The position numbers and the translations under genes were made by a program. Source: Ignavibacteriales bacterium (GTDB lineage: Bacteria; Bacteroidota; Ignavibacteria; Ignavibacteriales; Ignavibacteriaceae). From it: a stretch of DNA of 64,000 bases. The notes beneath the pieces are model-generated. The model searched no databases, was not told the DNA's origin, and saw only the letters and a program-made list of their open reading frames with translations. Shown here piece by piece: positions 38,022 through 47,039 of the stretch; the stretch's first letter is position 1, and each line of letters starts with the position of its first letter. The stretch is taken from positions 1 through 64,000 of the forward strand of contig DPRR01000006.1 in assembly GCA_003538625.1 (NCBI GenBank), given 5' to 3'.

Positions 38022-38311
38022 TTAAAATATCAGTTAAAAAAAATCTATTTGTGACTTTTATTATAATCAAGAGTAGTTTATTATGTACATAAAGACTTAA
38101 TAATTTACTTAAGAAATAATTATATAATCATTCTAAATCTTGCGAAATTGTTATTATTCAGCTTCCCAAAGCTGAGAAACTTAGCAAATCTGAATACAGA
38201 TAATATTAGATTTTTAACAAATAATTAGAATTAAAACTGTGGTATTCTAATTGTAACGTATCAGTGAAAAATCATCAACCGATTAAAAAAACATTAGAAG
38301 GATATATTAAA

Positions 38312-38653
38312 ATGAAAAACATAATGATTTATCTTGGATTAATTGTAACTATAGTTGCGCTATATGGATTCGCATTCACAATTGCTAATCAACCAAGTGA
38401 TGATGGCAAAAAAATATTTTTAGATAATAAATGTAATATGTGTCATACAGTTACTTCTGCAGGTATAGAATCAAAAAAATCTGATGCCGTTGATTTATCG
38501 ACTGTTGGAAAAGATAAAACTGTTGAATTCTTAAGTAAGTATCTAAAGAAAGAAGCCAAGCTAAACGATAAAGATCATAAATCATCCTTTAAAGGTAATG
38601 ATGAAGAACTTACAAAATTGGTTGACTGGTTACTAACTCTTAAAGGCGAATAA
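38312..38653 (+). CDS. Membrane-anchored monoheme c-type cytochrome
   Basis: 113 residues from the ATG at 38312, preceded by GAAGGAT; a GTG frame start at 38264 is less likely. An N-terminal hydrophobic segment (about 4-25) is followed by one haem site CNMCH at about residues 40-44 in a small cytochrome c domain, with GKKIFLDNKC before it. A possible distal Met is not evident in the usual place. The gene lies 20 bases before the 13-haem cytochrome gene and probably shuttles electrons with it in the periplasm. Confidence 0.83.
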   Translation: MKNIMIYLGLIVTIVALYGFAFTIANQPSDDGKKIFLDNKCNMCHTVTSAGIESKKSDAVDLSTVGKDKTVEFLSKYLKKEAKLNDKDHKSSFKGNDEELTKLVDWLLTLKGE

Positions 38654-38673
38654 TAAGGTTTAATTTATCATTT

Positions 38674-40878
38674 ATGGCACTTAGATTATCATCAAACGAA
38701 AAATTAAGATGCTTCCCAAACATCTTAAAAGTATTACAGACCCTCCTTGTAATCGGATTAGTTATTCTACCCTCAAATATATATGCTCAATCGAATGATG
38801 ATTGTTTAATGTGCCATAGTGATAATACGCTCACTATGGAAAAAAAAGGAAAAGAGATTTCCCTTTTTGTAAAAGAAGATGTTTTCAAAAGTTCGGTTCA
38901 TTCAAAATTAAGTTGTGTTGCCTGCCATAAAGGATTTGATCCTGAAAGTATGCCGCATGCAGAAAATATTCAGGAAATCAATTGTGTAAATTGCCATCAA
39001 AAAGTATTAACAAAACATTCATTTCATCCGCAAATATTAAAGACTAAAGGTTTAGGAAAAACACTTGATACATCATGTAAAAACTGTCATGGTATTCATG
39101 ATGTTGTTTCACCTAAAGATCCAAAAAGTAAATGGTCAAGTAAAAACCTGATTGTTACTTGCGGAAATTGTCATAAAGAGCAGAGTGAAAATTATTTAAC
39201 CTCAAATCACGCTGCTGCATTTAATAGCGGAGATAAAAGCGCACCTAACTGTATCTCTTGTCATAAATCACCAATTACTAAAATTGCTTTCGGTGATAAT
39301 AAGGTTGAAATGAAAAAAGCACAGGAGAAACTTTGCTTATCGTGCCATCTAGACAATGATGAAGTTAGGCAGCGTACAACTCCATCAGCGGGATTTATTC
39401 ATGCCTACGATAAAAGTGTTCATGGCTATGCTCTTAATGTAAAAAATAATGGTGACGCAGCCGGTTGTATAAATTGCCACTCGGCACACGAAATAATTAA
39501 AGGTACAGATTCCAGGTCATCTGTTTATAGATTAAATATTCCAAATACCTGTGGTAAATGTCATACTGAAATTAAAGATGAATACGTTGAAAGCATTCAC
39601 GGAAAACTTGTAATGCAGGGTAATGGTGATGCCCCTTCCTGCACTAATTGCCATGGCGAGCATAATATATTAAATGTTAAAGATCCTAATGCACCTGTTG
39701 CATTTCAAAATGTATCAATTCAGGTATGTTCTCCCTGTCACGAATCAATGAAGCTTTCTGAAAAATATGGATTATCTGCTGATCGATTTAAAACATTCTC
39801 TCAATCATATCATGGTCTTGCTTTAAGCGGCGGTTCAGCTTCGGTAGCAAATTGCGGCAGTTGTCATGGAGTTCACAACATTAAACCATCTTCGGACCCG
39901 ACTTCGATGGTTAATAAAAATAATCTTGTTAAAACTTGTGGTAAATGTCATCCCGGTGCAAATGAAACATTTACGCAAGGGAACATACATGTAACTCTGG
40001 AAAAAGCGGATGAACCAATTCTTTATTGGATATCCACAACATACATTATCCTGCTTATTTCAATTCTTAGCGGAATGTTTCTGCATAACGTAATTGATCT
40101 TTTTAGAAAATCAAAGATCAGAAAATTAAAACAGCTTGGACAAATCAGAGAAGAAAAACATGGTCATTCGCTGTATGTAAGAATGACTGTTAATGAACGA
40201 ATTCAACATGCCACAATGGCAATAAGCTTTATGATACTGGTTATTACTGGTTTTATGTTAAGATATCCAAATACATGGTGGGTAAGCCATATAAGAGATT
40301 TATCGAGTCATGCAGTTGAATATAGAAGCTGGATTCATCGCATTGCAGCAATTGTAATGATACTTGTCAGCCTGTATCATATTTATTACGTTACTTTTAC
40401 ACAAAGGGGAAGAGAATTAGTTAAAGATCTGTTTCCAAAATTAAAAGATTTTACCGATGCTATTGGTGTTGCAAAATTTAATCTTGGTTTATCAAAAGAA
40501 AAACCTAAACTCGATCGATTCAGTTATGTTGAAAAAGCTGAATACTGGGCATTAGTTTGGGGTACAATTGTGATGAGTTTAACCGGATTATTAATGTGGA
40601 TTTACATCGATTATATAGGTGTTTTCTCAAAATTGGATTGGGATATTGCAAGAACGATCCATTACTATGAAGCCTGGTTAGCATTCCTCGCTATAGTTGT
40701 ATGGCACTTTTATTTTGTTATCTTCAACCCTGATATTTATCCAATGAGCCTGGCATGGTTCAAAGGAACGGTTACCGAAGAAGAAATGGCTGAAGAGCAT
40801 CCCCTTGAACTTGAAAGAATAAAAAAGAAACAAGCCGAAGAACGAATGAAGTCTGATGAGGATTCAGATGACATTTAA
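38674..40878 (+). CDS. 13-haem c-type cytochrome fused to a b-type cytochrome membrane domain (CbcL-like)
   Basis: 734 residues. A signal peptide (ending NIYAQ, about residue 39) is followed by a periplasmic region with thirteen CXXCH motifs, from CLMCH near residue 44 to CGKCH near 425, then a membrane segment (about 450-470) and a cytochrome b561/Ni-hydrogenase b-type domain with four more segments and His ligands in RIQHATMAISF, WIHRIAAIVM, LYHIYYV, TIHYYEAW and WHFYFVIF. This fusion of multihaem c and dihaem b is the layout of Geobacter CbcL, a menaquinol-oxidising inner-membrane enzyme of extracellular electron transfer that has nine c haems. The likely role is to pass quinol electrons to periplasmic carriers. 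A charged tail (about 700-734) is cytosolic. Confidence 0.87.
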   Translation: MALRLSSNEKLRCFPNILKVLQTLLVIGLVILPSNIYAQSNDDCLMCHSDNTLTMEKKGKEISLFVKEDVFKSSVHSKLSCVACHKGFDPESMPHAENIQEINCVNCHQKVLTKHSFHPQILKTKGLGKTLDTSCKNCHGIHDVVSPKDPKSKWSSKNLIVTCGNCHKEQSENYLTSNHAAAFNSGDKSAPNCISCHKSPITKIAFGDNKVEMKKAQEKLCLSCHLDNDEVRQRTTPSAGFIHAYDKSVHGYALNVKNNGDAAGCINCHSAHEIIKGTDSRSSVYRLNIPNTCGKCHTEIKDEYVESIHGKLVMQGNGDAPSCTNCHGEHNILNVKDPNAPVAFQNVSIQVCSPCHESMKLSEKYGLSADRFKTFSQSYHGLALSGGSASVANCGSCHGVHNIKPSSDPTSMVNKNNLVKTCGKCHPGANETFTQGNIHVTLEKADEPILYWISTTYIILLISILSGMFLHNVIDLFRKSKIRKLKQLGQIREEKHGHSLYVRMTVNERIQHATMAISFMILVITGFMLRYPNTWWVSHIRDLSSHAVEYRSWIHRIAAIVMILVSLYHIYYVTFTQRGRELVKDLFPKLKDFTDAIGVAKFNLGLSKEKPKLDRFSYVEKAEYWALVWGTIVMSLTGLLMWIYIDYIGVFSKLDWDIARTIHYYEAWLAFLAIVVWHFYFVIFNPDIYPMSLAWFKGTVTEEEMAEEHPLELERIKKKQAEERMKSDEDSDDI

Positions 40879-40938
40879 TTTTCGGGTGAATATTTTTTAA
40901 GTTATTACAAACTATTTTCTTTTATTCTAGAGATTGCG

Positions 40939-42435
40939 ATGAAGAAGTTATTTCCACAATACGTATATAACCCAATTACTTTAACAGGTGCAGCAGTTGC
41001 TTCACTCAGTTTTGGATTAATAGTTTTTTTGTTTGTGCTTGATTTTTTTAGCACGCAGGAAAATACGTATATGGGAATTCTAACCTACATTATTATCCCA
41101 TCCTTTTTAATCATTGGTCTGTTGTTAATAGCTTATGGAATCTTTCGGGAAAAAAGAAGAGAGGTCCGTGGAATAGTTAGAGGTTCATATCTTCCTGTTA
41201 TCGATCTCAATGATCCTAAAAAGCGGGCGATGTTTGTAACTTTTTCACTTGGTACTATTTTACTTTTACTCTTTTCTGCATTCGGTAGTTTTAAAGCTTA
41301 TGAATACACTGAGACCGATGAATTTTGCGGCACTGTTTGTCACAAAGTAATGGAGCCTGAATATACTGCATATCTGGATTCACCCCACTCAAGAGTTGGC
41401 TGCGTTGGTTGTCATATAGGCTCCGGAACAAACTGGTATGTAAAATCAAAAATTTCAGGTGCTTATCAGGTCTATTCAGTCCTCTTCAACAAATATTCAC
41501 GACCAATTCCAACTCCAGTAGAAGCATTACGCCCGGCGGAAGGTACTTGCGAGCAATGTCATACTCCTGCATTATTTTATAACGAAAAGAAAATTGATTA
41601 CACATATTATTTATCTGATGAGCAGAATACAAAATCAAATATTAGTATGCTGTTAAAAATCGGTGGTGGAAAAAGCGAGTTGGGTTCGATTGAAGGAATA
41701 CACTGGCATGTCAATCCTGATAATGTAATTTCTTATATTTATTCGGATAAAAGAAGATTAGTAATACCCTGGATAAAGGTTACATCAAAAGATGGAAAAG
41801 AAACAATCTTTAAAGACAAGACTGCTAATTTTGATAAAAAGAATTTCAGCAGTGAAAATATCAGGACCATGGATTGCATCGATTGCCATAACAGACCTTC
41901 ACATATTTATCATCAGCCTGATAAGATGATAAATGAGATGCTGGCAACAAATAAGATTGATGAAACGCTGCCATTTATCAAAAGTATTTCTGTTGAAGCT
42001 TTAGAAGATAATTATACAACAAAAGAGCAGGCACTGGAAAATATCAAACAAAAAATTAATGATTTTTATCTTGCGAACTATCCCGATGTTTATAAAACTA
42101 AAAAAAATGAAATAAAATCGAGCATAGAGATAATTAAAAATATTTACTCAAGAAATTATTTTCCTTATATGAATGCAAACTGGAAACATTTTCCGGATAA
42201 TATTGCGCACACTTATACACCTGGTTGTTTTCGCTGTCATGATGGAAATCATGTTAGCGATGACGGAAAAGTAATTTCGAACGATTGCAATAGCTGCCAT
42301 AAAATTATTTCACAGACTGATAATGCCGGTGTTACCAGAGTTGATTTAAATGGATTGAAGTTCCAGCACCCCGTTGAACTTGGAGAATCAATTGAAAATC
42401 ATCTCTGTACTGATTGCCATTGGAAGAACGAATAA
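40939..42435 (+). CDS. NapC/NirT-type seven-haem membrane cytochrome (ImcH-like)
   Basis: 498 residues. Two or three N-terminal membrane segments (about 13-38, 46-68, 95-118) anchor a periplasmic cytochrome domain. Haem sites: CGTVCH (a CX3CH site), then CVGCH, CEQCH, CIDCH, CFRCH, CNSCH and CTDCH. The first two sites with KVMEPEYTAYLDSPHSRVGC are NapC/NirT-like. A membrane-anchored NapC/NirT protein with seven haems corresponds in layout to Geobacter ImcH, a quinol dehydrogenase for high-potential acceptors. Together with the CbcL-like neighbour it suggests two quinol exit routes in one cluster. It lies 60 bases downstream of that gene. Confidence 0.85.
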   Translation: MKKLFPQYVYNPITLTGAAVASLSFGLIVFLFVLDFFSTQENTYMGILTYIIIPSFLIIGLLLIAYGIFREKRREVRGIVRGSYLPVIDLNDPKKRAMFVTFSLGTILLLLFSAFGSFKAYEYTETDEFCGTVCHKVMEPEYTAYLDSPHSRVGCVGCHIGSGTNWYVKSKISGAYQVYSVLFNKYSRPIPTPVEALRPAEGTCEQCHTPALFYNEKKIDYTYYLSDEQNTKSNISMLLKIGGGKSELGSIEGIHWHVNPDNVISYIYSDKRRLVIPWIKVTSKDGKETIFKDKTANFDKKNFSSENIRTMDCIDCHNRPSHIYHQPDKMINEMLATNKIDETLPFIKSISVEALEDNYTTKEQALENIKQKINDFYLANYPDVYKTKKNEIKSSIEIIKNIYSRNYFPYMNANWKHFPDNIAHTYTPGCFRCHDGNHVSDDGKVISNDCNSCHKIISQTDNAGVTRVDLNGLKFQHPVELGESIENHLCTDCHWKNE

Positions 42436-42452
42436 TTTTTTATCTTTGAATA

Positions 42453-43190
42453 ATGAAAAAATTAGCTCTTATATTTTTTATTATTCTATCTGTTCAACTT
42501 TTCCCACAAGATATTCCTGAAGGATTTGTAGAAATCCGTGAGGTGATTCCGGATATAATAATTGATCTGCGTTATTCCACAAATCACAATTTTCTTGGTG
42601 TTCCGGTTGAAGGGTACGAAGCAGATAAATGCTATATAACAAGAGCAGCAGCTGATTCACTTTTAAAAGTACAAACTGAATTGCAGCATTTTAATCTATC
42701 ACTAAAAATATATGATGCATATCGTCCGCAGCGCGCAGTGGACCATTTTGTAAGATGGGCTAAAGATCTTTCTGATACGCTTACAAAAAAAGAATTTTAT
42801 CCGACTGTCGATAAAAGCAGATTATTTATTGATGGTTATATAGCTGAGAAATCAGGCCACAGCCGCGGAAGTACGGTTGATCTGACAGTTGTACCAGTGC
42901 CACTTCCCTATCAACCTGAGTTTGATATTAATAATCAATGCGAATGTTTTGAATCAGCAGATAAAAGATTTAAAGACAACAGTATTGATATGGGTACCGG
43001 ATTTGATTGTTTCAATTCACTTTCTCATACTGAAAATGCTGCATTATCTCCGCAGCAAAGAGCCAATAGATTGCTGTTAAAATCTTTAATGGATAAATAT
43101 GGTTTTAAAAATCTTCAGGAAGAGTGGTGGCATTTTACTCTAAGAAACGAACCATTTCCCGCTACTTATTTTAATTTTCAAATCAAGTAA
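42453..43190 (+). CDS. D-alanyl-D-alanine dipeptidase, VanX/DdpX family (M15D)
   Basis: 245 residues with a signal peptide (1 to about 18). The zinc site is visible: SGHSRGSTVDLT supplies His and Asp, EEWWHF supplies the catalytic Glu and the second His, and IYDAYRPQRAVDHF holds the active-site Arg. It should hydrolyse D-Ala-D-Ala in the periplasm for peptide recycling; with a signal peptide and no vanA/vanH neighbours, there is no reason to infer glycopeptide resistance. It follows the seven-haem cytochrome gene by 17 bases, which may be readthrough rather than function. Confidence 0.87.
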   Translation: MKKLALIFFIILSVQLFPQDIPEGFVEIREVIPDIIIDLRYSTNHNFLGVPVEGYEADKCYITRAAADSLLKVQTELQHFNLSLKIYDAYRPQRAVDHFVRWAKDLSDTLTKKEFYPTVDKSRLFIDGYIAEKSGHSRGSTVDLTVVPVPLPYQPEFDINNQCECFESADKRFKDNSIDMGTGFDCFNSLSHTENAALSPQQRANRLLLKSLMDKYGFKNLQEEWWHFTLRNEPFPATYFNFQIK

Positions 43191-43378
43191 ACTAAAATTT
43201 ACCAGGTGGTTATTCAGTCAGCCAGGGCGAATTGATCCGGTATTCTCCCATCTATTTCCTTCAAAATATTTACTCAATAAAAATAAATGAGATTTTTTCA
43301 TTGAACTCTGGAACAAAATTCTCCTCAAAATAGTTAAAGCCTCAGTTATAAAAATTAACAATGCTTTACGGAGGCAAT

Positions 43379-44503
43379 ATGAAATCTTTATCTGTGCTGA
43401 TAATAGTATTATCATTTTCAATCCTCTCTTATTCCAATCATCAAGTTGATATAAAACCAGTAAAAAATAATTCTATTCAGTTAGCATTACTTCTGGATAC
43501 AAGCAATAGTATGGATGGATTAATCGATCAGGCAAAAAGTCAATTGTGGAAAATTGTTAATGAACTTGCAACGACGAAAAAAGATGGTCAACCGGTAGAT
43601 CTATATGTTGCACTTTATGAATACGGAAAGGATGCCATCCCTGCACAGGAAGGGCATTTGAGAAACATTGTGCCTTTCACTCAGGATCTTGATAAAATAT
43701 CCGACGAACTATTTAAACTTAAAACAAACGGCGGACAGGAATATTGCGGTAAAGTTATACTTGATGCAGTTAATAATCTTCAATGGAAGAAATCCAATGA
43801 TGAATTGAAGATAATTTTTATTGCAGGTAATGAACCTTTTAATCAAGGTGATGTTGATTATAAAACAGCTTGTAAAAAAGCTGTCAAAAATGGAATCGTT
43901 GTTAACACTATATTCTGCGGAAGCTATGATGAAGGTGTTCAAACAATGTGGAAAGATGGCTCAGATATCTCAGATGGAAAATATATGAATATTGATCACA
44001 ATGCAGTAATAGCCCACATTGATGCTCCACAGGATAATGAGATTGTTAAGCTTGGACAGGAATTAAATAATACTTACATAGCTTTTGGTAATAATGGCAA
44101 AGAAAAGAAAGAACTTCAGGCAGAGCAGGATGCAAACTCGATGGGTGTAAGTAATGAAGTAATGGTTCAAAGATCAGTCACCAAATCAGGTTCACAGTAC
44201 ATAAATTCAAGCTGGGATTTAGTTGATGCAAAGAAAAATGGTTCTATTAAGATAGAAGAATTAAAAGATGAAGATCTACCTGATGAAATGAAAAAGATGA
44301 GTGTACAGGAAAGAAAAGAATATCTGGATAAAATGGAGAAGGAACGTGCTGAAATTAAGGTGAAGATTAATGAGTTAAATGATGAGCGAAGTAAATACAT
44401 AGCTAAAAAGATGCTTGAAAATAAAAATGATAATACTCTTGATGCGGTAATGATTAAAACAATCCGTGAACAAGCAAAACAAAAGAATTATAAGTTTGAA
44501 TAA
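43379..44503 (+). CDS. Exported von Willebrand factor A domain protein
   Basis: 374 residues from the ATG at 43379, which has a strong GGAGG upstream (an earlier ATG at 43361 adds six residues). Signal peptide about 1-20. A VWA domain follows, with the metal-binding MIDAS motif DTSNS in LALLLDTSNSMDGL, and later TNGGQEYCG and IFIAGNEPF. The C-terminal third (about 275-374) is a Lys/Glu-rich helical, probably coiled-coil tail. It may bind a protein partner in the periplasm or at the surface. The next gene also encodes a VWA protein. Confidence 0.78.
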   Translation: MKSLSVLIIVLSFSILSYSNHQVDIKPVKNNSIQLALLLDTSNSMDGLIDQAKSQLWKIVNELATTKKDGQPVDLYVALYEYGKDAIPAQEGHLRNIVPFTQDLDKISDELFKLKTNGGQEYCGKVILDAVNNLQWKKSNDELKIIFIAGNEPFNQGDVDYKTACKKAVKNGIVVNTIFCGSYDEGVQTMWKDGSDISDGKYMNIDHNAVIAHIDAPQDNEIVKLGQELNNTYIAFGNNGKEKKELQAEQDANSMGVSNEVMVQRSVTKSGSQYINSSWDLVDAKKNGSIKIEELKDEDLPDEMKKMSVQERKEYLDKMEKERAEIKVKINELNDERSKYIAKKMLENKNDNTLDAVMIKTIREQAKQKNYKFE

Positions 44504-44514
44504 ATTACTTTGCC

Positions 44515-44565
44515 CTTAGCGTCTTTGCGAGAGAACATTTCATGCAGAGACGCAAAGTCGCTAAG
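44515..44565. repeat. Short palindromic intergenic repeat
   Basis: CTTAGCGTCTTTGCG (44515-44529) and CGCAAAGTCGCTAAG (44551-44565) are inverted copies with one mismatch, separated by 21 bases, filling the gap between the two VWA genes. Sequences of this kind are scattered in many bacterial genomes as short palindromic elements. It could form an RNA hairpin between the two cistrons. Confidence 0.65.
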
Positions 44566-44593
44566 AAAACAAATATTTTAATATGAGATTCTT

Positions 44594-46786
44594 ATGAAAA
44601 GCTTAATTAAATATATCTTCATTGTTGTTGTTTTAGCAACAAATTTATTTGCAGATGGATTCATTGTTATTCCACGCCCCAATCCACTACCAAATCCGTT
44701 CCCTTTGGAAGTTGTTTATCACAAAGTTGATGTAGAGATTGATGGACAATCAGCAGTAACAAAAATTGATCAATCATTTTATAATCCAAGTCAATATCAG
44801 CTTGAAGGTTTTTACATCTTCCCGATTCCAAAAGGAGCGGTAATAAACAACTTTACGATGTTGATAAATGGAAAAGAAACAAAAGCCGAATTGCTTGATG
44901 CTGATAAAGCAAGAAAGATTTACGAAGACATGGTTAGGCAAATGCGTGATCCGGCTCTGCTTGAATACAGCGAACAAAATATTTTTAAGCTTCGCATATT
45001 TCCTATCGAACCAAGAAGTGAAAAGAAAATATCAATTAGCTATTCACAGGTTCTGGAATCAGATAATAATTTGTTCGAGTACATTTATCCGCTTAACACA
45101 GAAAAGTTTTCTGCAAAACCGTTAAAAAATGTTTCTGTTAAAGTTGATGTAAAATCATCTGAACAAATAAAGAATATTTATTGCCCCACACACGAAGTAG
45201 ATATTGTAAATAAAGATGATAATCATTCAATCATTTCTTATGAATCTGAAAACGTTAGACCTGACATTGATTTTAAACTTTACTTTTCTAAAAATGCTTC
45301 AACTGTTGGATTGTCTTTGTTTAGTTATCAAACCGGAAATGATGATGGCTTTTTTTTATTGAGTGCTTCACCATCAATTGAAATAGATAAATCCAATATT
45401 GAAACTAAAGACATTACATTTATTCTTGATGTTTCAGGAAGTATGAGTGGTCAGAAATTGGAGCAAGCGAAGAAAGCTTTGTTGTATTGTATAAACAACC
45501 TAAATACTGGTGATCACTTTAATGTGGTAAGATTTTCAACCGAAGCTTATTCATTATTTAACTCATTAAAATTAGCAGATCGACAAAATATCAAAGAGGC
45601 AAAAATATTTATCGATGATCTGCAAGCTATCGGCGGAACAAATATCGAGGAAGCATTTACTTTAGCTTTTAAGAATTACACTGAATCAAATCGCCCGCAT
45701 TTTGTAGTTTTTCTTACAGATGGTAAACCTACGATTGGGGAAATGAATGATGAGAAACTTGTTAAAAGAATTTTGAATGCTAATAAAAGTAAATCCAGAA
45801 TATTCACTTTTGGAATAGGTGATGAAATTAATACTCATTTGCTGGATAAACTTACAGATGAAACAAAAGCATGGCGGACTTACGTTAGCGACGAAGAAGA
45901 TATTGAAATCAAAGTATCAAACTTTTATGATAAAATTCAATCCCCTGTTCTTAGTGATTTAAAATTAAATTTTGAGAACATCAAAGTTTATCAAACATAT
46001 CCAAAAGATTTGCCTGATTTGTTTAATGGCTCTAATCTACTTGTCTTTGGAAGATACAAAGGGAATGGTAATGTAAAAGTATCTTTAACTGGAAAACTTA
46101 ATGGACAAATAAAAGAATTTACTTTAAATGGAAAACTTAGAAATGATTATAAAGAATACAATTTCATTCCACCACTTTGGGCTTCAAGAAGAATCGGGCA
46201 TTTGCTTGATTTGATTAGGTTGAATGGTGAAGACAAAGAATTGGTTGATGAAGTAACAATGCTTGCACGAGAGCATGGAATAATTACTCCGTACACGAGC
46301 TATTTAATTATGGAAGATGAGGAAATAAGAGTTCGTGGAGGAAGATTAGTGGATGATTTTCAAACGATTCCACCCGCACCTGAATTAAAAAAGGAAAATG
46401 AAGCAGACTATTTTAGAATGAAAGATAAAAGCGGAAGAGGAAGTGTTGAGGTAAGTGAAGAATTCCAAAGTCTGAATTCAGCAACTAATTATAGTCAGAC
46501 TCAGCAAGGAAATGAAAGATTATCTTACACGAATTCAAAAGGTGAAATAAAAAATCTTTCTCAGCAAGTAAAAAATGTTTTAGGAAGAGCAGTTTATCAG
46601 CAGGAAAAGTTTTGGGTTGATAGTGAATTGCAAAATCGTGAAATGAAAAACGCGAAACGAATTCAATTTAATTCTGATGAATACTTTGTTTTGCTAAACA
46701 AAGAACCTGAGACAGCGCAATTCCTTGCACTCGGACAGAATGTTAGATTCTATCATAACAATGTTTTTTATGAGGTGTATGAATAA
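44594..46786 (+). CDS. VIT and VWA domain protein (inter-alpha-trypsin inhibitor heavy chain-like)
   Basis: 730 residues with a signal peptide (1 to about 21). The VIT domain occupies about 30-160 (VDVEIDGQSAVTKIDQSF, GFYIFPIPKGAVINNFTM, then RIFPIEPRSEKKISISYSQ). The VWA domain, about 270-440, carries the MIDAS motif DVSGSMSG and the later FLTDGKPT. The rest includes PLWASRRIGHLLDLI and IITPYTSYLIMEDEE, common in bacterial VIT-VWA proteins, and a Gln/Asn-rich C-terminal part. Probably an exported adhesion or scaffolding protein; no protease domain is present. It follows the smaller VWA gene on the same strand. Confidence 0.85.
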   Translation: MKSLIKYIFIVVVLATNLFADGFIVIPRPNPLPNPFPLEVVYHKVDVEIDGQSAVTKIDQSFYNPSQYQLEGFYIFPIPKGAVINNFTMLINGKETKAELLDADKARKIYEDMVRQMRDPALLEYSEQNIFKLRIFPIEPRSEKKISISYSQVLESDNNLFEYIYPLNTEKFSAKPLKNVSVKVDVKSSEQIKNIYCPTHEVDIVNKDDNHSIISYESENVRPDIDFKLYFSKNASTVGLSLFSYQTGNDDGFFLLSASPSIEIDKSNIETKDITFILDVSGSMSGQKLEQAKKALLYCINNLNTGDHFNVVRFSTEAYSLFNSLKLADRQNIKEAKIFIDDLQAIGGTNIEEAFTLAFKNYTESNRPHFVVFLTDGKPTIGEMNDEKLVKRILNANKSKSRIFTFGIGDEINTHLLDKLTDETKAWRTYVSDEEDIEIKVSNFYDKIQSPVLSDLKLNFENIKVYQTYPKDLPDLFNGSNLLVFGRYKGNGNVKVSLTGKLNGQIKEFTLNGKLRNDYKEYNFIPPLWASRRIGHLLDLIRLNGEDKELVDEVTMLAREHGIITPYTSYLIMEDEEIRVRGGRLVDDFQTIPPAPELKKENEADYFRMKDKSGRGSVEVSEEFQSLNSATNYSQTQQGNERLSYTNSKGEIKNLSQQVKNVLGRAVYQQEKFWVDSELQNREMKNAKRIQFNSDEYFVLLNKEPETAQFLALGQNVRFYHNNVFYEVYE

Positions 46787-46804
46787 GATTACCTCAACTT
46801 GTCT

Positions 46805-46845
46805 CCCTCTTCGTTATCCTGAGCGAAGTCGAAGTACGGAGAGGG
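46805..46845. repeat. Short palindromic repeat, possible terminator
   Basis: CCCTCTTCGT (46805-46814) and ACGGAGAGGG (46836-46845) are inverted with one mismatch and enclose CTGAGCGAAGTCGAAGTA (46819-46836). The enclosed 18 bases recur in the opposite orientation at 49666-49683 with one difference. The stem follows the VIT-VWA stop by 19 bases and is followed by ATAAAATTTT, so it may also terminate that transcript. Confidence 0.55.
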
Positions 46846-46863
46846 ATAAAATTTTCTTATAAT

Positions 46864-47021
46864 TTCTCTTCTACAAATTGAATAACTTCAGTTAGTTTTT
46901 TCTGTGCCTTCATTTTTAATTCATCACATGTTTTTCACATTTCGGAATTAAACTTTTCATCTTTAGTACCTTTAAGATTGATAAGTACTTTACAAATTCC
47001 ACTAAGTACTCCAGTGTAGGC
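46864..47021 (-). pseudogene. Decayed second copy of the ftcD 3' end
   Basis: These 158 bases align without gaps to 47798-47955, the coding sequence of the last part of ftcD, with 16 mismatches by my count (about 90 percent identity). Read on the minus strand it would encode the end of the cyclodeaminase domain, but CGC has become CAC so that the codon after a conserved Met is TGA, an in-frame stop. There is no start. It is a non-coding remnant lying 18 bases beyond the stop of the HEPN gene, so the HEPN/MNT pair is bracketed by ftcD-derived sequence. Confidence 0.85.
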
Positions 47022-47039
47022 AATAACCAATCTCAAATT

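Noticed and set aside
38159..38174. CAGCTT/AAGCTG hairpin between the lone receiver and the cytochrome genes
   Set aside because: Only 6-8 bp and not followed by a T run, so not supported as a terminator.
43218..43421. A 67-codon minus-strand frame between the VanX-like and VWA genes
   Set aside because: It overlaps the VWA signal-peptide region on the opposite strand and has no start signal or recognisable features.
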